A stretch of 64,000 bases of DNA. Origin: Bacteroidetes bacterium UBA2475. Lineage in GTDB: Bacteria; Bacteroidota; Bacteroidia; B-17B0; Aurantibacillaceae. Every line of letters starts with the position of its first letter. Position 1 is the first letter of the stretch. This document shows positions 52,961 to 62,902 of the stretch, piece by piece. The notes beneath the pieces are model-generated. The model made no database searches and was not told the origin of the DNA. It worked only from the letters and a program-made list of their open reading frames with translations. The stretch is from NCBI GenBank assembly GCA_002342065.1, contig DDPF01000009.1:1-64000 (forward strand), in the 5' to 3' direction. The position numbers and the translations under genes are program-made.

Positions 52961-54415
52961 ATGAAACCATCAATTCCTAAAGGAACACGCGATTTTGGCC
53001 CTGCAGAAATGCAGAAAAGGCAATATATCTTAGATATTGTCCGCAATAATTTTGAATTGTTTGGTTACCAGCCAATAGAAACGCCTTCAATGGAAAACAT
53101 TACCACACTTACCGGTAAGTATGGCGACGAGGGAGACAAATTAATTTTTAAAATATTAAATAGTGGAGATTATTTAAGTGGAGATTATCTTAAAGATATA
53201 GGATTTGGGATTGAAGAATTTACTAGGTTTTACGAAAATTGGAAAGTAAATAAAACTGGTGATACTTCTTTGAGTGAATTATTAGATCATAAAGCATTGT
53301 TGCCCTACATTTCTGAAAAAGCATTACGTTACGATCTTACAGTTCCTTTTGCGCGTTATGTTGTAATGAATCAGCATCAAATAACTTTTCCCTTTAAACG
53401 TTATCAGGTACAACCTGTTTGGCGTGCCGACAGGCCGCAAAAAGGTCGTTACCGCGAATTTTATCAGTGCGATGCCGATGTTATTGGATCTGATTCTTTA
53501 ATTAATGAACTGGATCTTATTTCTTTAATGGATAAATCGTTCAGAGAATTAAATGTACCTGTTATAATAAAATTCAACAACCGTAAAATTCTTTCTGCCC
53601 TAGCTGAGGTAATTAATGAACCTTCAAAAATTATTGATATCACCGTTGCAATAGATAAGTTAGATAAGGTTGGAAAAGATGGCGTAAATAAAGAACTTTC
53701 AGAAAAAGGTATTTCTGCTAAAGCCATAGAAACATTACAACCACTTTTAGAATTTAAGGGTGACAATAGTCAAAAAGTGGAGGTGTTGAGAAAATTAGTT
53801 GGTAATAATGAGGAAGGAAAAAAAGGAATTGAAGAAATTGAATACCTTTTAAATAATTGTAATCTTTCATTTGCAAGAATTGAACTGGATATTACCCTTG
53901 CCCGCGGATTGAATTATTATACCGGAACTATTTTTGAAGTAAAAGCAAACGCGGGAACTTTTACGCCAAGTATTTTGGGTGGTGGCCGATACGATGATCT
54001 TACAGGAATTTTTGGTTTAAAGAATATGAGCGGGGTAGGGATCTCTTTTGGTATAGATCGCATTTATGATGTAATGGAAGAACTGAATTTATTTCCCGAT
54101 CATGTAAGCAAAGTTTCGAGCACAAAATTATTATTTGCTCATTTTGATCTTGATACACAAAAACATTGTTTAAAATTAGCAGCCAGATTAAGAGAAAACA
54201 ATATTTCCTGCGAGATCTATCCGGATGTTACAAAAAAATTAGGAAAACAATTTGAATACGCGGATAAAAAAAACATTCCATTTGTTTGTACTGTTGGAGG
54301 AGACGAAATTGCCAGTCAAACTTATTCTTTTAAGAATATGACGAGTGGCGAACAAAAAAAATTAAGTCTGAATGAATTAATTGATGAACTAAATAAGAAT
54401 AGAGATGACATTTAA
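52961..54415 (+). CDS. hisS: Histidine-tRNA ligase
   Basis: 484 residues, class II synthetase. Motif 2 region RYQVQPVWRADRPQKGRYREFYQCD, the histidine-binding ARGLNYYTGTIFEV and motif 3 GGGRYDDL with GISFGIDR, then an anticodon-binding domain (about 385-484). It overlaps hutH by 11 bases, so the two are translated from one mRNA. Confidence 0.97.
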   Translation: MKPSIPKGTRDFGPAEMQKRQYILDIVRNNFELFGYQPIETPSMENITTLTGKYGDEGDKLIFKILNSGDYLSGDYLKDIGFGIEEFTRFYENWKVNKTGDTSLSELLDHKALLPYISEKALRYDLTVPFARYVVMNQHQITFPFKRYQVQPVWRADRPQKGRYREFYQCDADVIGSDSLINELDLISLMDKSFRELNVPVIIKFNNRKILSALAEVINEPSKIIDITVAIDKLDKVGKDGVNKELSEKGISAKAIETLQPLLEFKGDNSQKVEVLRKLVGNNEEGKKGIEEIEYLLNNCNLSFARIELDITLARGLNYYTGTIFEVKANAGTFTPSILGGGRYDDLTGIFGLKNMSGVGISFGIDRIYDVMEELNLFPDHVSKVSSTKLLFAHFDLDTQKHCLKLAARLRENNISCEIYPDVTKKLGKQFEYADKKNIPFVCTVGGDEIASQTYSFKNMTSGEQKKLSLNELIDELNKNRDDI

Positions 54416-55895
54416 TATCGACCATACAAAAAAATTAACTTTAACCGATCTTAAAAATTTTCTGGACGATAAGGAAGCGAAAGTTGTTTTAACTGATGCA
54501 ACAAAAAATTCTATTTTAAATTGCAGGAATTATTTAGATGAAAAATTAAAAAATAACACTAAACCAATTTATGGTATCAATACAGGGTTTGGTTCTTTAT
54601 GTAATGTAATTATTCCTGATAAAGATATCGAAAAATTACAGGAAAATTTAGTGAAGAGCCACGCTTGTGGTATGGGGCAAGAAGTACCGCAGGAGATCGT
54701 AAAACTGATGTTATTCTTAAAGATCCAATCATTAAGTTATGGCAAAAGCGGTGTGCAATTACAAACAGTTGAACGTCTGTGCGATCTTATCAATCACCAA
54801 ATTTATCCGGTTGTATACCAACAAGGATCATTAGGAGCAAGTGGCGATCTGGCACCATTAGCACATTTAAGTTTACCGCTATTAGGTTTAGGAAAAGTGA
54901 ATTATAAAGGCAAACAAATAAATGCGTCTGAAGCTTTAAAAGAAAAAAATATCGGGGCTATAAAATTAAAGTCAAAAGAAGGTTTGGCATTATTAAATGG
55001 CACGCAATTTATGAGTGCCTATGGTTGTTATTGTTTAATTAAGTCAGAACAATTAAATAAAGCGGCCGATCTTATTGCTTCTGTTTCGTTAGATGCATTT
55101 GATGGACGGATGGATCCGTTTAAAGATAATTTGCATACAATACGAGCTCACGCTGGACAATTACAAACCGCACGCGCCATTAGAAATTATTTAGAGGGAA
55201 GCGAAATTGGAAAACTGGAAAAGAAACAAGTGCAGGATCCTTATTCGTTTCGTTGCGCACCACAAGTACATGGCGCTACAAAAGATACAGTAAATTATGT
55301 GAATTCTGTTTTTGAAACAGAAATAAACTCTGTAACTGATAATCCAACTATTTTTCCAGATGAAGATGAAATTTTAAGTGGCGGAAATTTTCACGGACAA
55401 CCGCTGGCCTTAACTTTAGATTTTTTATGTATTGCCATGGCCGAATTGGCAAGCATCTCTGAACGCAGAACCTATTTATTGATCTCCGGGCAAAGAGGAT
55501 TGCCGCCTTTTTTAGCAGCTAATGCAGGATTAAATTCCGGTTTCATGATCCCGCAGTATACCGCGGCAAGTATTGTTAGTCAAAGCAAACAACTATGTAC
55601 TCCTGCGAGTGTGGATAGTATTGTTTCAAGTAACGGCCAGGAAGACCATGTAAGTATGGGCGCTAATGCGGCTACAAAATGTTTTTTGGTAATTGAAAAT
55701 ACCGAGAAAGTGTTAGCAATAGAATTATTAAATGCTGCACAAGCTCTGGAATTAAAACGTCCGCTAAAGTCTTCAACAAAAATAGAAATTTTAATTTCTT
55801 CTTACAGAAAAACTGTGCCCTTTATGCAAAACGATGAGGTGGTGCATGAATTAATGAAAGCTTCGCAAGAATTCTTACAAAATATTTCTTTTTAA
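54405..55895 (+). CDS. hutH: Histidine ammonia-lyase
   Basis: 496 residues. The MIO cofactor triad Ala145-Ser146-Gly147 is in GSLGASGDLAPLAH. GINTGFGSL, KSHACGMGQ (the Ser-His pair typical of histidine rather than phenylalanine lyases), YSFRCAPQVHG, SVTDNP and GNFHGQ agree. It deaminates histidine to urocanate. No other hut genes are in the window; being in an operon with hisS is notable. Confidence 0.93.
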   Translation: MTFNIDHTKKLTLTDLKNFLDDKEAKVVLTDATKNSILNCRNYLDEKLKNNTKPIYGINTGFGSLCNVIIPDKDIEKLQENLVKSHACGMGQEVPQEIVKLMLFLKIQSLSYGKSGVQLQTVERLCDLINHQIYPVVYQQGSLGASGDLAPLAHLSLPLLGLGKVNYKGKQINASEALKEKNIGAIKLKSKEGLALLNGTQFMSAYGCYCLIKSEQLNKAADLIASVSLDAFDGRMDPFKDNLHTIRAHAGQLQTARAIRNYLEGSEIGKLEKKQVQDPYSFRCAPQVHGATKDTVNYVNSVFETEINSVTDNPTIFPDEDEILSGGNFHGQPLALTLDFLCIAMAELASISERRTYLLISGQRGLPPFLAANAGLNSGFMIPQYTAASIVSQSKQLCTPASVDSIVSSNGQEDHVSMGANAATKCFLVIENTEKVLAIELLNAAQALELKRPLKSSTKIEILISSYRKTVPFMQNDEVVHELMKASQEFLQNISF

Positions 55896-56482
55896 TGAGC
55901 GGTTTTGTAAAATTATTTCTCGCTTCACTGTTTTTTATAAACAGCTTTGTCACTCTTGCCTGTCAATGCCCGTTAACTACTCTCGGTATTGAAGAATGCA
56001 ATAAATATGAAATTATTTTTAAAGGAAAGGTTGTTTCGGTAACCACCTGCAACAATAATTTTGGAACTGCAGTTTTTGAATTAGAAGAATTATATAAAGG
56101 TAATGCCACAAAACAATTTAAAGTTTTATTTGAGTGTGGTGTTGAGTGTGCTATGGATTTTAACGAAGGCGAAGAGTGGATCATTTACAGTCGTTATAAA
56201 CAGGTAGATAAAGCTTTGATGAATTGGTGTAGCAGAAGCCGCAAATTTTTTAAGAATGCAAAGGAAGATTTTTATACTTCAACTTATGGCAACGATTATT
56301 ACGATGAATTAAAATTTTTGAGACAGAATTTAGGTTTACATCGTTTTTTGGTCCTTAAAACATCTACAACTGAGAACAGGAATGAACGGCCAACTACTAA
56401 CCAAACAATTTTAATGTTGCTGGTTTCTCTCTCGGCAATAATTTTATTTTATTGGTTATTTAAAAAATATTTTAAATTTTAA
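55895..56482 (+). CDS. Hypothetical TIMP/netrin-like exported membrane protein
   Basis: 195 residues. Signal peptide (to about TLACQC), a Cys-rich OB-like region starting with ACQCPLTTLG and IIFKGKVVSV, FELEELYKGN, and GEEWIIYS, resembling bacterial TIMP/netrin-like domains, and a C-terminal membrane helix (about 172-190). Its ATG overlaps the hutH stop by one base. Role unknown. Confidence 0.65.
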   Translation: MSGFVKLFLASLFFINSFVTLACQCPLTTLGIEECNKYEIIFKGKVVSVTTCNNNFGTAVFELEELYKGNATKQFKVLFECGVECAMDFNEGEEWIIYSRYKQVDKALMNWCSRSRKFFKNAKEDFYTSTYGNDYYDELKFLRQNLGLHRFLVLKTSTTENRNERPTTNQTILMLLVSLSAIILFYWLFKKYFKF

Positions 56483-56484
56483 AC

Positions 56485-57120
56485 ATGAATGTTCAATTAT
56501 TTAAACCGCACCCATGGCATGGCATTCCTATAGGAGAGAATTGTCCTGATGTTGTAACAGCCTATATTGAAATGGTGCCGAGTGACACCGTTAAATATGA
56601 AATTGATAAACTAACAGGTTATAGAAAAGTCGATCGCCCACAAAAATTCTCCAATTACGTTCCGGCACTATATGGTTTTGTACCTCAAACCTATTGCGAC
56701 GAAAAAGTAAGAGAGTTTGCTGAGATAAAATCGGGACAGAAAGTTTTAAAAGGAGATGGTGACCCATTGGATATTTGTGTTTTAACCGAAAGGAATATTA
56801 CCAGTGGTGATATTATTTTGGAAGCTATACCAATTGGTGGATTTAGGATGATAGATAAAGGAGAGGCCGATGATAAAATCATAGCTGTTTTAAAAAAAGA
56901 TGAGATCTACGGAAAACTAAAAGATGTTAGCGAATGCCCCGTAACTTTAATCGACAGGCTAAAACATTATTTTTTAACCTATAAAAATATGCCTGGCCAT
57001 GAAAATAAAGCTGTAGAAATTACACATACTTATGGTGCTGAAGAGGCGAGAGAAGTTATTTTAAGAAGTATAACCGATTACAACACAAAGTTTAAGTCTC
57101 ACTTAGAAATTGGAGTTTGA
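56485..57120 (+). CDS. ppa: Inorganic pyrophosphatase, family I
   Basis: 211 residues. The signature GDGDPLDICVL carries the metal-binding Asp residues; KYEIDKLTGYRKVDRP and NYVPALYGFVPQTYCD are typical of the longer eukaryote-like bacterial form. It removes pyrophosphate and so helps the tRNA ligation encoded three genes upstream. Two bases separate it from the previous gene. Confidence 0.95.
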   Translation: MNVQLFKPHPWHGIPIGENCPDVVTAYIEMVPSDTVKYEIDKLTGYRKVDRPQKFSNYVPALYGFVPQTYCDEKVREFAEIKSGQKVLKGDGDPLDICVLTERNITSGDIILEAIPIGGFRMIDKGEADDKIIAVLKKDEIYGKLKDVSECPVTLIDRLKHYFLTYKNMPGHENKAVEITHTYGAEEAREVILRSITDYNTKFKSHLEIGV

Positions 57121-57145
57121 GCAGGTTAAATCGTTTAGGTGTTTT

Positions 57146-58171
57146 TTATTTCTCTGTTTCTAATGTCTGCTGCCATTTCCAGGCACTACCCATCATATCG
57201 TCTAAAGAAAATTTTGGGGTCCAATTCAGTTCTGTTTTAGCTAAATTATTATTAGCATAAATGGCTACCACATCGCCATCTCGTCTACCACCTATAGTAT
57301 AGTTTAATTTTTTACCTGAGACTTTTTCGAAAGACTTAATGGCCTCTAAAACACTCACTCCATTACCGGTACCTAAATTAAAAACGGAAACATTTTTTTT
57401 GTTTTTACTCTCGATCAAATAATTTAATGCTTTAACGTGTGCGTTGGCAATATCATTTACATGAATGTAATCGCGTATGCACGATCCGTCACGTGTATCA
57501 AAATCATCTCCAAAAACAGTTAAAGAATTTTTTCCAACCGCAGTTTGTGTAATTATTGGCACCAGGTTGTTTGGCCTGTTCAAAGGAAACTCGCCAATTT
57601 TCCCGGTTGGGTGTGCGCCAACAGGATTAAAATAACGTAATAGCACAGCGTTAAATTCTGGGTTTGCTTTACACACAAAATTTATAATTTCCTCGCCAAT
57701 TTGTTTTGTGTGGCCATAAGGACTTTCGGGAGTTTTTAAAGGAGTATTTTCGGTAACAGGTAATTCATCGGCATTACCATATACCGAGCAAGAGGAAGAA
57801 AAAATAAAATTCTTGATTTTTTTTTCTTTTGCAATACTTAAAATATTTGTTAAAGAATTTAAGTTATTGTTATAATATAATAAAGGATCCGAAACACTCT
57901 CTGGCACTGATTTAAAAGCCGCAAAGTGAATTATGCCAATAATATCTTTAATTTTTGATAGTTGTGTGTCAAGCTGTTCTTTGTCACACAAGTTAAGGTC
58001 CAGGGTTTCGAAAGATTTTCCGGCGATCTCTTTTATCCTTTGGTAGGATCTTGATGTTGAATTAGAAAAATTGTCAATAGAAACCACATTAAAATTAGTG
58101 CATGCAAGCAATTCAATGATCGTGTGCGATCCAATGTATCCTGCCCCACCTGTAACAATTATAGTTGCCAT
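57146..58171 (-). CDS. galE: UDP-glucose 4-epimerase
   Basis: 341 residues from the ATG at 58171, where the Rossmann start ATIIVTGGAGYIGSH begins; ten extra upstream codons look non-coding. The catalytic pair is Tyr152/Lys156 in SPYGHTK, with SSSCSVYG before it. It interconverts UDP-Glc and UDP-Gal (or the GlcNAc forms). It opens the surface polysaccharide region. Confidence 0.95.
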   Translation of the reverse strand: MATIIVTGGAGYIGSHTIIELLACTNFNVVSIDNFSNSTSRSYQRIKEIAGKSFETLDLNLCDKEQLDTQLSKIKDIIGIIHFAAFKSVPESVSDPLLYYNNNLNSLTNILSIAKEKKIKNFIFSSSCSVYGNADELPVTENTPLKTPESPYGHTKQIGEEIINFVCKANPEFNAVLLRYFNPVGAHPTGKIGEFPLNRPNNLVPIITQTAVGKNSLTVFGDDFDTRDGSCIRDYIHVNDIANAHVKALNYLIESKNKKNVSVFNLGTGNGVSVLEAIKSFEKVSGKKLNYTIGGRRDGDVVAIYANNNLAKTELNWTPKFSLDDMMGSAWKWQQTLETEK

Positions 58172-58273
58172 AATATAATAAATTTTGATAAATATACTCA
58201 ATTTAGATGCAAAGATGGGATTGAATTATTATATTTATAGCTTGCCCTGTAATTTAGTTTGCTCTCTAATTTT

Positions 58274-59410
58274 ATGTCAAATAATAATTCGTTAAACCTC
58301 ACTCTAAATTATAAACAATGTAGGCGTTGTGTTATGGATACATCAGATAGTGAAATACTATTTGACAGTGAAATGTATTGCAACCACTGCCGTTCTTATT
58401 TATCGCAAAAGGCCAAATTATCATCTCAAAGTGACAGCTTTTCTGACTTTTTGAATACTAAAATTTTGCAAATTAAAGAAAGCGGGCGGAATAAAAAGTA
58501 TGATTGTGTTATAGGGGTAAGCGGGGGTGCTGATGGTTGTTATAGTGCCTATCTTTCCAAAAAATTAGGATTGAGGCCGTTATTAGTTCATATGGATAAT
58601 GGGTGGAATTCCACTTTATCGGTTGAAAATATTAAAGTTATAGCTGATAAATTACAATTAGATTACGAAAGTTATGTATTAGATTGGGAAGAATTTAAAG
58701 ATTTGCAATTATCATTTTTAAAAGCATCCGTTCCTGAAATTGAAACTCCTACCGATATTGCAATATTAGGGAGCTTACATAAAATAGCCGGAAAATATGG
58801 CGTAAAGCATATAATAATGGGATGTAATTTTAGTACTGAAGGAATACTTCCAAAAAGCTGGCACTATGACGCAAAGGATAAAAAATTTGTAACGAGCATT
58901 CACTCCATTTTTGGAAAAGTTAGGTTAAAGACCTTTCCGTTTTTTGACTTTTGGACAGAAGCGTATTATAAGCTTATAAAAAGGACTACTATATTTTATT
59001 TGCTCAATTATGTGAATTATGACAGAGCAAATGCGGTAGAGATTTTAAAAGGCTTAGGCTGGAAAGATTATTTGGAAAAGCATCATGAAAGTCATTATAC
59101 AAAACTTGTACAAACTTATATTTTACCGGTTAAATTTCATATTGATTACCGTAAAGTGTTTTTGTCTGTGTCAATATGTAATGGCAATATACTGCGTGAG
59201 GACGCCTTGCAAATATTAGAACGACCCTACTATAATAGCAATACTGTTGAATATGAAATCGAGTATGTTTGCAAAAAACTGCAAATAACCGCTTCGGAAT
59301 TCGGTCAGATTATGAACGTGCCAATAAAATCTTATAAAGATTATCCAAATAATCAAAGAATAACATCTCTAGTTTATAAGGCATACCTCAATTTGGTCAG
59401 CAAAAATTAA
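58274..59410 (+). CDS. N-acetyl sugar amidotransferase, WbpG-type
   Basis: 378 residues from the ATG at 58274 (a TTG five codons earlier is less likely). N-terminal zinc-type Cys pairs CRRCVMD and CNHC, then the PP-loop GVSGGADGCYSAYL near residue 84. The family (WbpG, LegB-like) transfers ammonia from a HisH/HisF-like partner to nucleotide-linked N-acetyl sugars in O-antigens. No partner amidotransferase is adjacent in the window. Confidence 0.85.
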   Translation: MSNNNSLNLTLNYKQCRRCVMDTSDSEILFDSEMYCNHCRSYLSQKAKLSSQSDSFSDFLNTKILQIKESGRNKKYDCVIGVSGGADGCYSAYLSKKLGLRPLLVHMDNGWNSTLSVENIKVIADKLQLDYESYVLDWEEFKDLQLSFLKASVPEIETPTDIAILGSLHKIAGKYGVKHIIMGCNFSTEGILPKSWHYDAKDKKFVTSIHSIFGKVRLKTFPFFDFWTEAYYKLIKRTTIFYLLNYVNYDRANAVEILKGLGWKDYLEKHHESHYTKLVQTYILPVKFHIDYRKVFLSVSICNGNILREDALQILERPYYNSNTVEYEIEYVCKKLQITASEFGQIMNVPIKSYKDYPNNQRITSLVYKAYLNLVSKN

Positions 59411-59521
59411 CTAAGAAAAGGAAAATAATTTTCTTAGGCATAAATAATTTTTTTATATAATATATACGTCAGATTTTTATAAATTTATACTATCGAAGCT
59501 CAATGGATTGATATTTATGAT

Positions 59522-60844
59522 TTGTTATTAGCGCCATTTTATCTTGCTATAGTATTATTTATTGCTTATTATTTTAAAAAAAGGAATAAATACCTTTATA
59601 AAAAAGATTATTACGATTATTTTATACCAGCTTTAATTTGCAAACTAATTGGGGGAATTGGTGTGTGTTTGATTTACAGTTTTTATTATACTGAGGGGGG
59701 TGATGTAAGTAATTATTTTTTATCGGCAAAAACCATGGTTAATATATTATATTCCGGCAAGTTCGAATTGTTTTTTGAAATGTTGAATTTTTATAATATT
59801 AATATCAGTCAGTTATCCTATGAATATTTTAATTATGGCGGTTTGTATTTTAGTACTACAGATATGTATGCTTTATTTACAGTAGCTTTAACGGTTCCTT
59901 TATGTATATTAGGATGTTCCACCTTTGTACCAACCACTATTCTCCTATCAAGCCTAAGCTTTATTGGTTTATGGAAATTGTATGAACTGTTTGTATTTCA
60001 CTTTCCACATCTCAAAAAACAGTTTGCTATTGCTATTTTTTTTATGCCATCAGTGTTTTTTTGGGGTTCTAGCATTTTAAAAGATACTTATAGTTTAAGC
60101 TGTATTGGGTTTTTTACCTATGGAATATTTAAATTTTTTATTTTAAAAAACAGAAAAGCCAAATATTTAATTTTATTAATACTTTCTAGTTTAATTATTT
60201 TATTGATTAAACCTTATATATTGTTTGCATTATTACCTGGTACAATTATTTGGTTAAATTTTGCCAAAGTAGAAAGGATCAAAAATAATTTACTAAAAAC
60301 ATTAGTTATTCCGCTTGCAATGATTTCCATAATTATAATTTTGGCAATTTCATATAATATATTAGGCCAATATCTTGGAGAATATAGTTTGGATAACATC
60401 TTGAATAAAGCGGTAAAAACGCAACAAGATTTGGTGAGAGGGCAATACGGAACAAATAGTTATGATATAGGTGCCTACGAACCAACTTTAGCAGGAATTT
60501 CATCGAAAATTCCTGCAGCTTTAAACATGGCTTTATTTAGACCATTTATTTGGGATGCTAGAAATCCGGTTATGGTTCTATCTGGTTTAGAAAATTTATT
60601 TATGCTTTTGTTTACTATTTATATTGTAATAAGAGTAAAAATAACCACCCTCATAAAATCACTTTTCAGTAATCCATTACTAATTTTTTCATTTTTGTTT
60701 GCCATATTTTTTGCATTTTCTGTTGGACTAACTACCTCAAATTACGGCGCGTTAGTTCGCTTAAAAATACCATGTATGCCTTTTTATTTAATATCCCTGT
60801 TTATTTTATTTGATTTAAATAAAGCACGGTTTATGCGTAAATAG
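59522..60844 (+). CDS. Multi-pass membrane protein of the polysaccharide cluster
   Basis: 440 residues from the TTG at 59522. The same frame is open back to a TAA at 59480; an ATT at 59507 would give an N-terminus xDIYDLLLAPFYL that looks natural, so the start is uncertain. About ten membrane helices with short loops, including FMPSVFFWGSSILKDTYSL. The topology suggests an oligosaccharide polymerase or other glycan-handling membrane enzyme. No catalytic motif is recognised. Confidence 0.7.
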   Translation: MLLAPFYLAIVLFIAYYFKKRNKYLYKKDYYDYFIPALICKLIGGIGVCLIYSFYYTEGGDVSNYFLSAKTMVNILYSGKFELFFEMLNFYNINISQLSYEYFNYGGLYFSTTDMYALFTVALTVPLCILGCSTFVPTTILLSSLSFIGLWKLYELFVFHFPHLKKQFAIAIFFMPSVFFWGSSILKDTYSLSCIGFFTYGIFKFFILKNRKAKYLILLILSSLIILLIKPYILFALLPGTIIWLNFAKVERIKNNLLKTLVIPLAMISIIIILAISYNILGQYLGEYSLDNILNKAVKTQQDLVRGQYGTNSYDIGAYEPTLAGISSKIPAALNMALFRPFIWDARNPVMVLSGLENLFMLLFTIYIVIRVKITTLIKSLFSNPLLIFSFLFAIFFAFSVGLTTSNYGALVRLKIPCMPFYLISLFILFDLNKARFMRK

Positions 60845-62012
60845 ATTTATAGATCCTCTCTGCGATCGAAAACGAACGATATTTTTTAGCTACTTCAACT
60901 ATTTTCAATTTCAATATTTCTTTGTTAAGTAATAGGGATTCTATTTTAATAATCGCACTTAAGTACTCTTCATCATTAAGTGAATTTAATACATAACCAA
61001 TATCATTTGATTGTATAATATCAGAATCTTCAGAAATATTTTTTGTAATAACAACGGGTAAACCCATAGCCCAATATTCACCATTTTTAATTGGGGTGCA
61101 AAATTGCTTTGTAGGCACCGGTTTTACAGGACAAATTCCAAAGTCACTTAAAGCCATGTATTTTGGAACGTCAGAATGTGGTACAAATTTTAAGGTAATA
61201 ATGCTAGGATTTAAATTTGAATTCAGGCAGTATTGATCTATTTTTTCTTTAGTTTCGTTTGTTAACAATACTACTTTAAATTTATTTCCCAAATGCGAAT
61301 GGGCAATTGCAAAAAAATCAAAAACCTCTTTTTCTAAATAGATGCCATTAAATTTGCCTGCGTAAATACAAATGATGTTATCTTCGGTTAACCCATTCAG
61401 TAATTTGAAATCTTTTTGGGCAGATTCAAATTTTGAAAAATCAACACATGCCGGTTTAATAAAATAATTTTCTTTTATAACATTATATTTTTTTTGCGAA
61501 TATGCAATCATGCCTTCCGCAGCACAAATAACATGAGTCGCCAACTTTAATTGTAATTTCTCAAAACGAAATAAAAATTTATACCTTATACTATTTTTTT
61601 TCCAGGTATTATTTTCTACCATAGCTTCGGCGTGTGGCTCAAAACTATCCAGAATTAACTTCGCTCCGGTTAGTTTGCATAAAATATAGCCTGCAGCTCC
61701 CGCCGGAGTACACCAACAGTGTACATATTGAATTTTATTTTTTTTAATGAACTTAAATAAAAAAATAAAGTTTTTAATCCATTCAACTAGTGATTTTAAC
61801 CCAAAAGGAAAATATGTTTTGCTAATATTATATATTACAGAACTAATTTGATGTATTGGCCTAGCCGCTGGATCTAATGTGAGTAAGTATATTTTGGAAT
61901 CTTTACTTACGATAGATTCAATAATTTTTAAATATGGCAATGTGTATGTTTGAATTAACGCATCGTCATATTTCCAATAAGTTATAACAAGAATATGAGT
62001 GTCTTTTTTCAA
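60831..62012 (-). CDS. Glycosyltransferase, GT-B fold (family 4-like)
   Basis: 393 residues. The donor-binding C-terminal domain has CIYAGKFNGIYLEKE, DFGICPVKP and KNGEYWAMGLPVV; the N-terminal acceptor domain contains HCWCTPAGAAGYILCKLTGAKLILD. It probably adds a sugar to a surface glycan. It overlaps the convergent membrane protein gene by 14 bases and the upstream glycosyltransferase by four. Confidence 0.88.
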   Translation of the reverse strand: MKKDTHILVITYWKYDDALIQTYTLPYLKIIESIVSKDSKIYLLTLDPAARPIHQISSVIYNISKTYFPFGLKSLVEWIKNFIFLFKFIKKNKIQYVHCWCTPAGAAGYILCKLTGAKLILDSFEPHAEAMVENNTWKKNSIRYKFLFRFEKLQLKLATHVICAAEGMIAYSQKKYNVIKENYFIKPACVDFSKFESAQKDFKLLNGLTEDNIICIYAGKFNGIYLEKEVFDFFAIAHSHLGNKFKVVLLTNETKEKIDQYCLNSNLNPSIITLKFVPHSDVPKYMALSDFGICPVKPVPTKQFCTPIKNGEYWAMGLPVVITKNISEDSDIIQSNDIGYVLNSLNDEEYLSAIIKIESLLLNKEILKLKIVEVAKKYRSFSIAERIYKSIYA

Positions 62013-62902
62013 ATAATTCTTCTTAAGATTGCAAAAAAGCGTTTTGTAAACAAAAACGACTTCGATGCTTTTATACTTTTAAATAGATATGTGAGAGCGT
62101 CTGCCTTATTTTTACCGGTTAAAGCTAAATGCAAGGATATGTATGAAAAACAACTGGCTTTAAATTTGTTTAGGTGTTTGCTGTAATAAGAAGTGATGGA
62201 TGGATTAGATAAAACGGATTGCATAAATGTATCAAATCTTAATATTAATTTATCCTTATCGGTAGTAACTACACTTCTTCCTTCATGATTAATTATACTC
62301 GATGTAATTGTATTGCAATAATAAATAGGATATTTAACGGCTAACCTTAACCATAAATGCCAATCCTCTACTGTTGCCATGGCTCTGTTTTCTTCAAACT
62401 GATTTTCTAAAGCAATATCTTTCCTTATTACGACACCATTGCAGCTTAAAAAATTTCCAAAGATCAGGTCTTTGTTTGCTGTTGTTTTATATATTGGTGC
62501 TTCTCCATATTTTTTTAATTCTTGATTTTTCAAATCATATCGTAAATGAAAAACTTCCGGAGATTTATTGTTAAGAATAAATTCATTTGCAACAGAAAGG
62601 TGATTTTGGTACAAAGTGTCATCAGAATCCATATACATAACATATTCACCTATTGAAGCTTTTAATCCGTTATTTCTGGCTACGCCTCTTTCACTATTTT
62701 TTTGATGAATATAGTTAATCTTTGTCTTTGAATTATTTTCGATTATACTGTTTACAATTTCTTTTGTGTTATCAGCACTTCCATCATCAACAACAATTAA
62801 TTCATAATTATCATAATCTTGTAGGAGAATTGATTCAATAGTATTCTTAATGAAATTAGCCCGATTAAAAGTTGGTATGATTATAGAAAAAAGTATAGAC
62901 AT
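62009..62902 (-). CDS. Glycosyltransferase family 2
   Basis: 297 residues, GT-A fold. Start FSIIIPTFNRANFIKNTIES, VVDDGSADNT with the nucleotide-binding Asp, NNGLKASIGEYVMYMDSDD with the DxD motif, and VEDWHLWLRL in the acceptor region. It uses an activated sugar to extend a glycan. It abuts the FkbM gene with no spacer. Confidence 0.93.
   Translation of the reverse strand: MSILFSIIIPTFNRANFIKNTIESILLQDYDNYELIVVDDGSADNTKEIVNSIIENNSKTKINYIHQKNSERGVARNNGLKASIGEYVMYMDSDDTLYQNHLSVANEFILNNKSPEVFHLRYDLKNQELKKYGEAPIYKTTANKDLIFGNFLSCNGVVIRKDIALENQFEENRAMATVEDWHLWLRLAVKYPIYYCNTITSSIINHEGRSVVTTDKDKLILRFDTFMQSVLSNPSITSYYSKHLNKFKASCFSYISLHLALTGKNKADALTYLFKSIKASKSFLFTKRFFAILRRII

Noticed and set aside
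52833..52973. ATG start for the composite protein overlapping hisS
   Set aside because: It would run through the hisS start and its promoter box; the GTG at 52832 gives a proper signal peptide.
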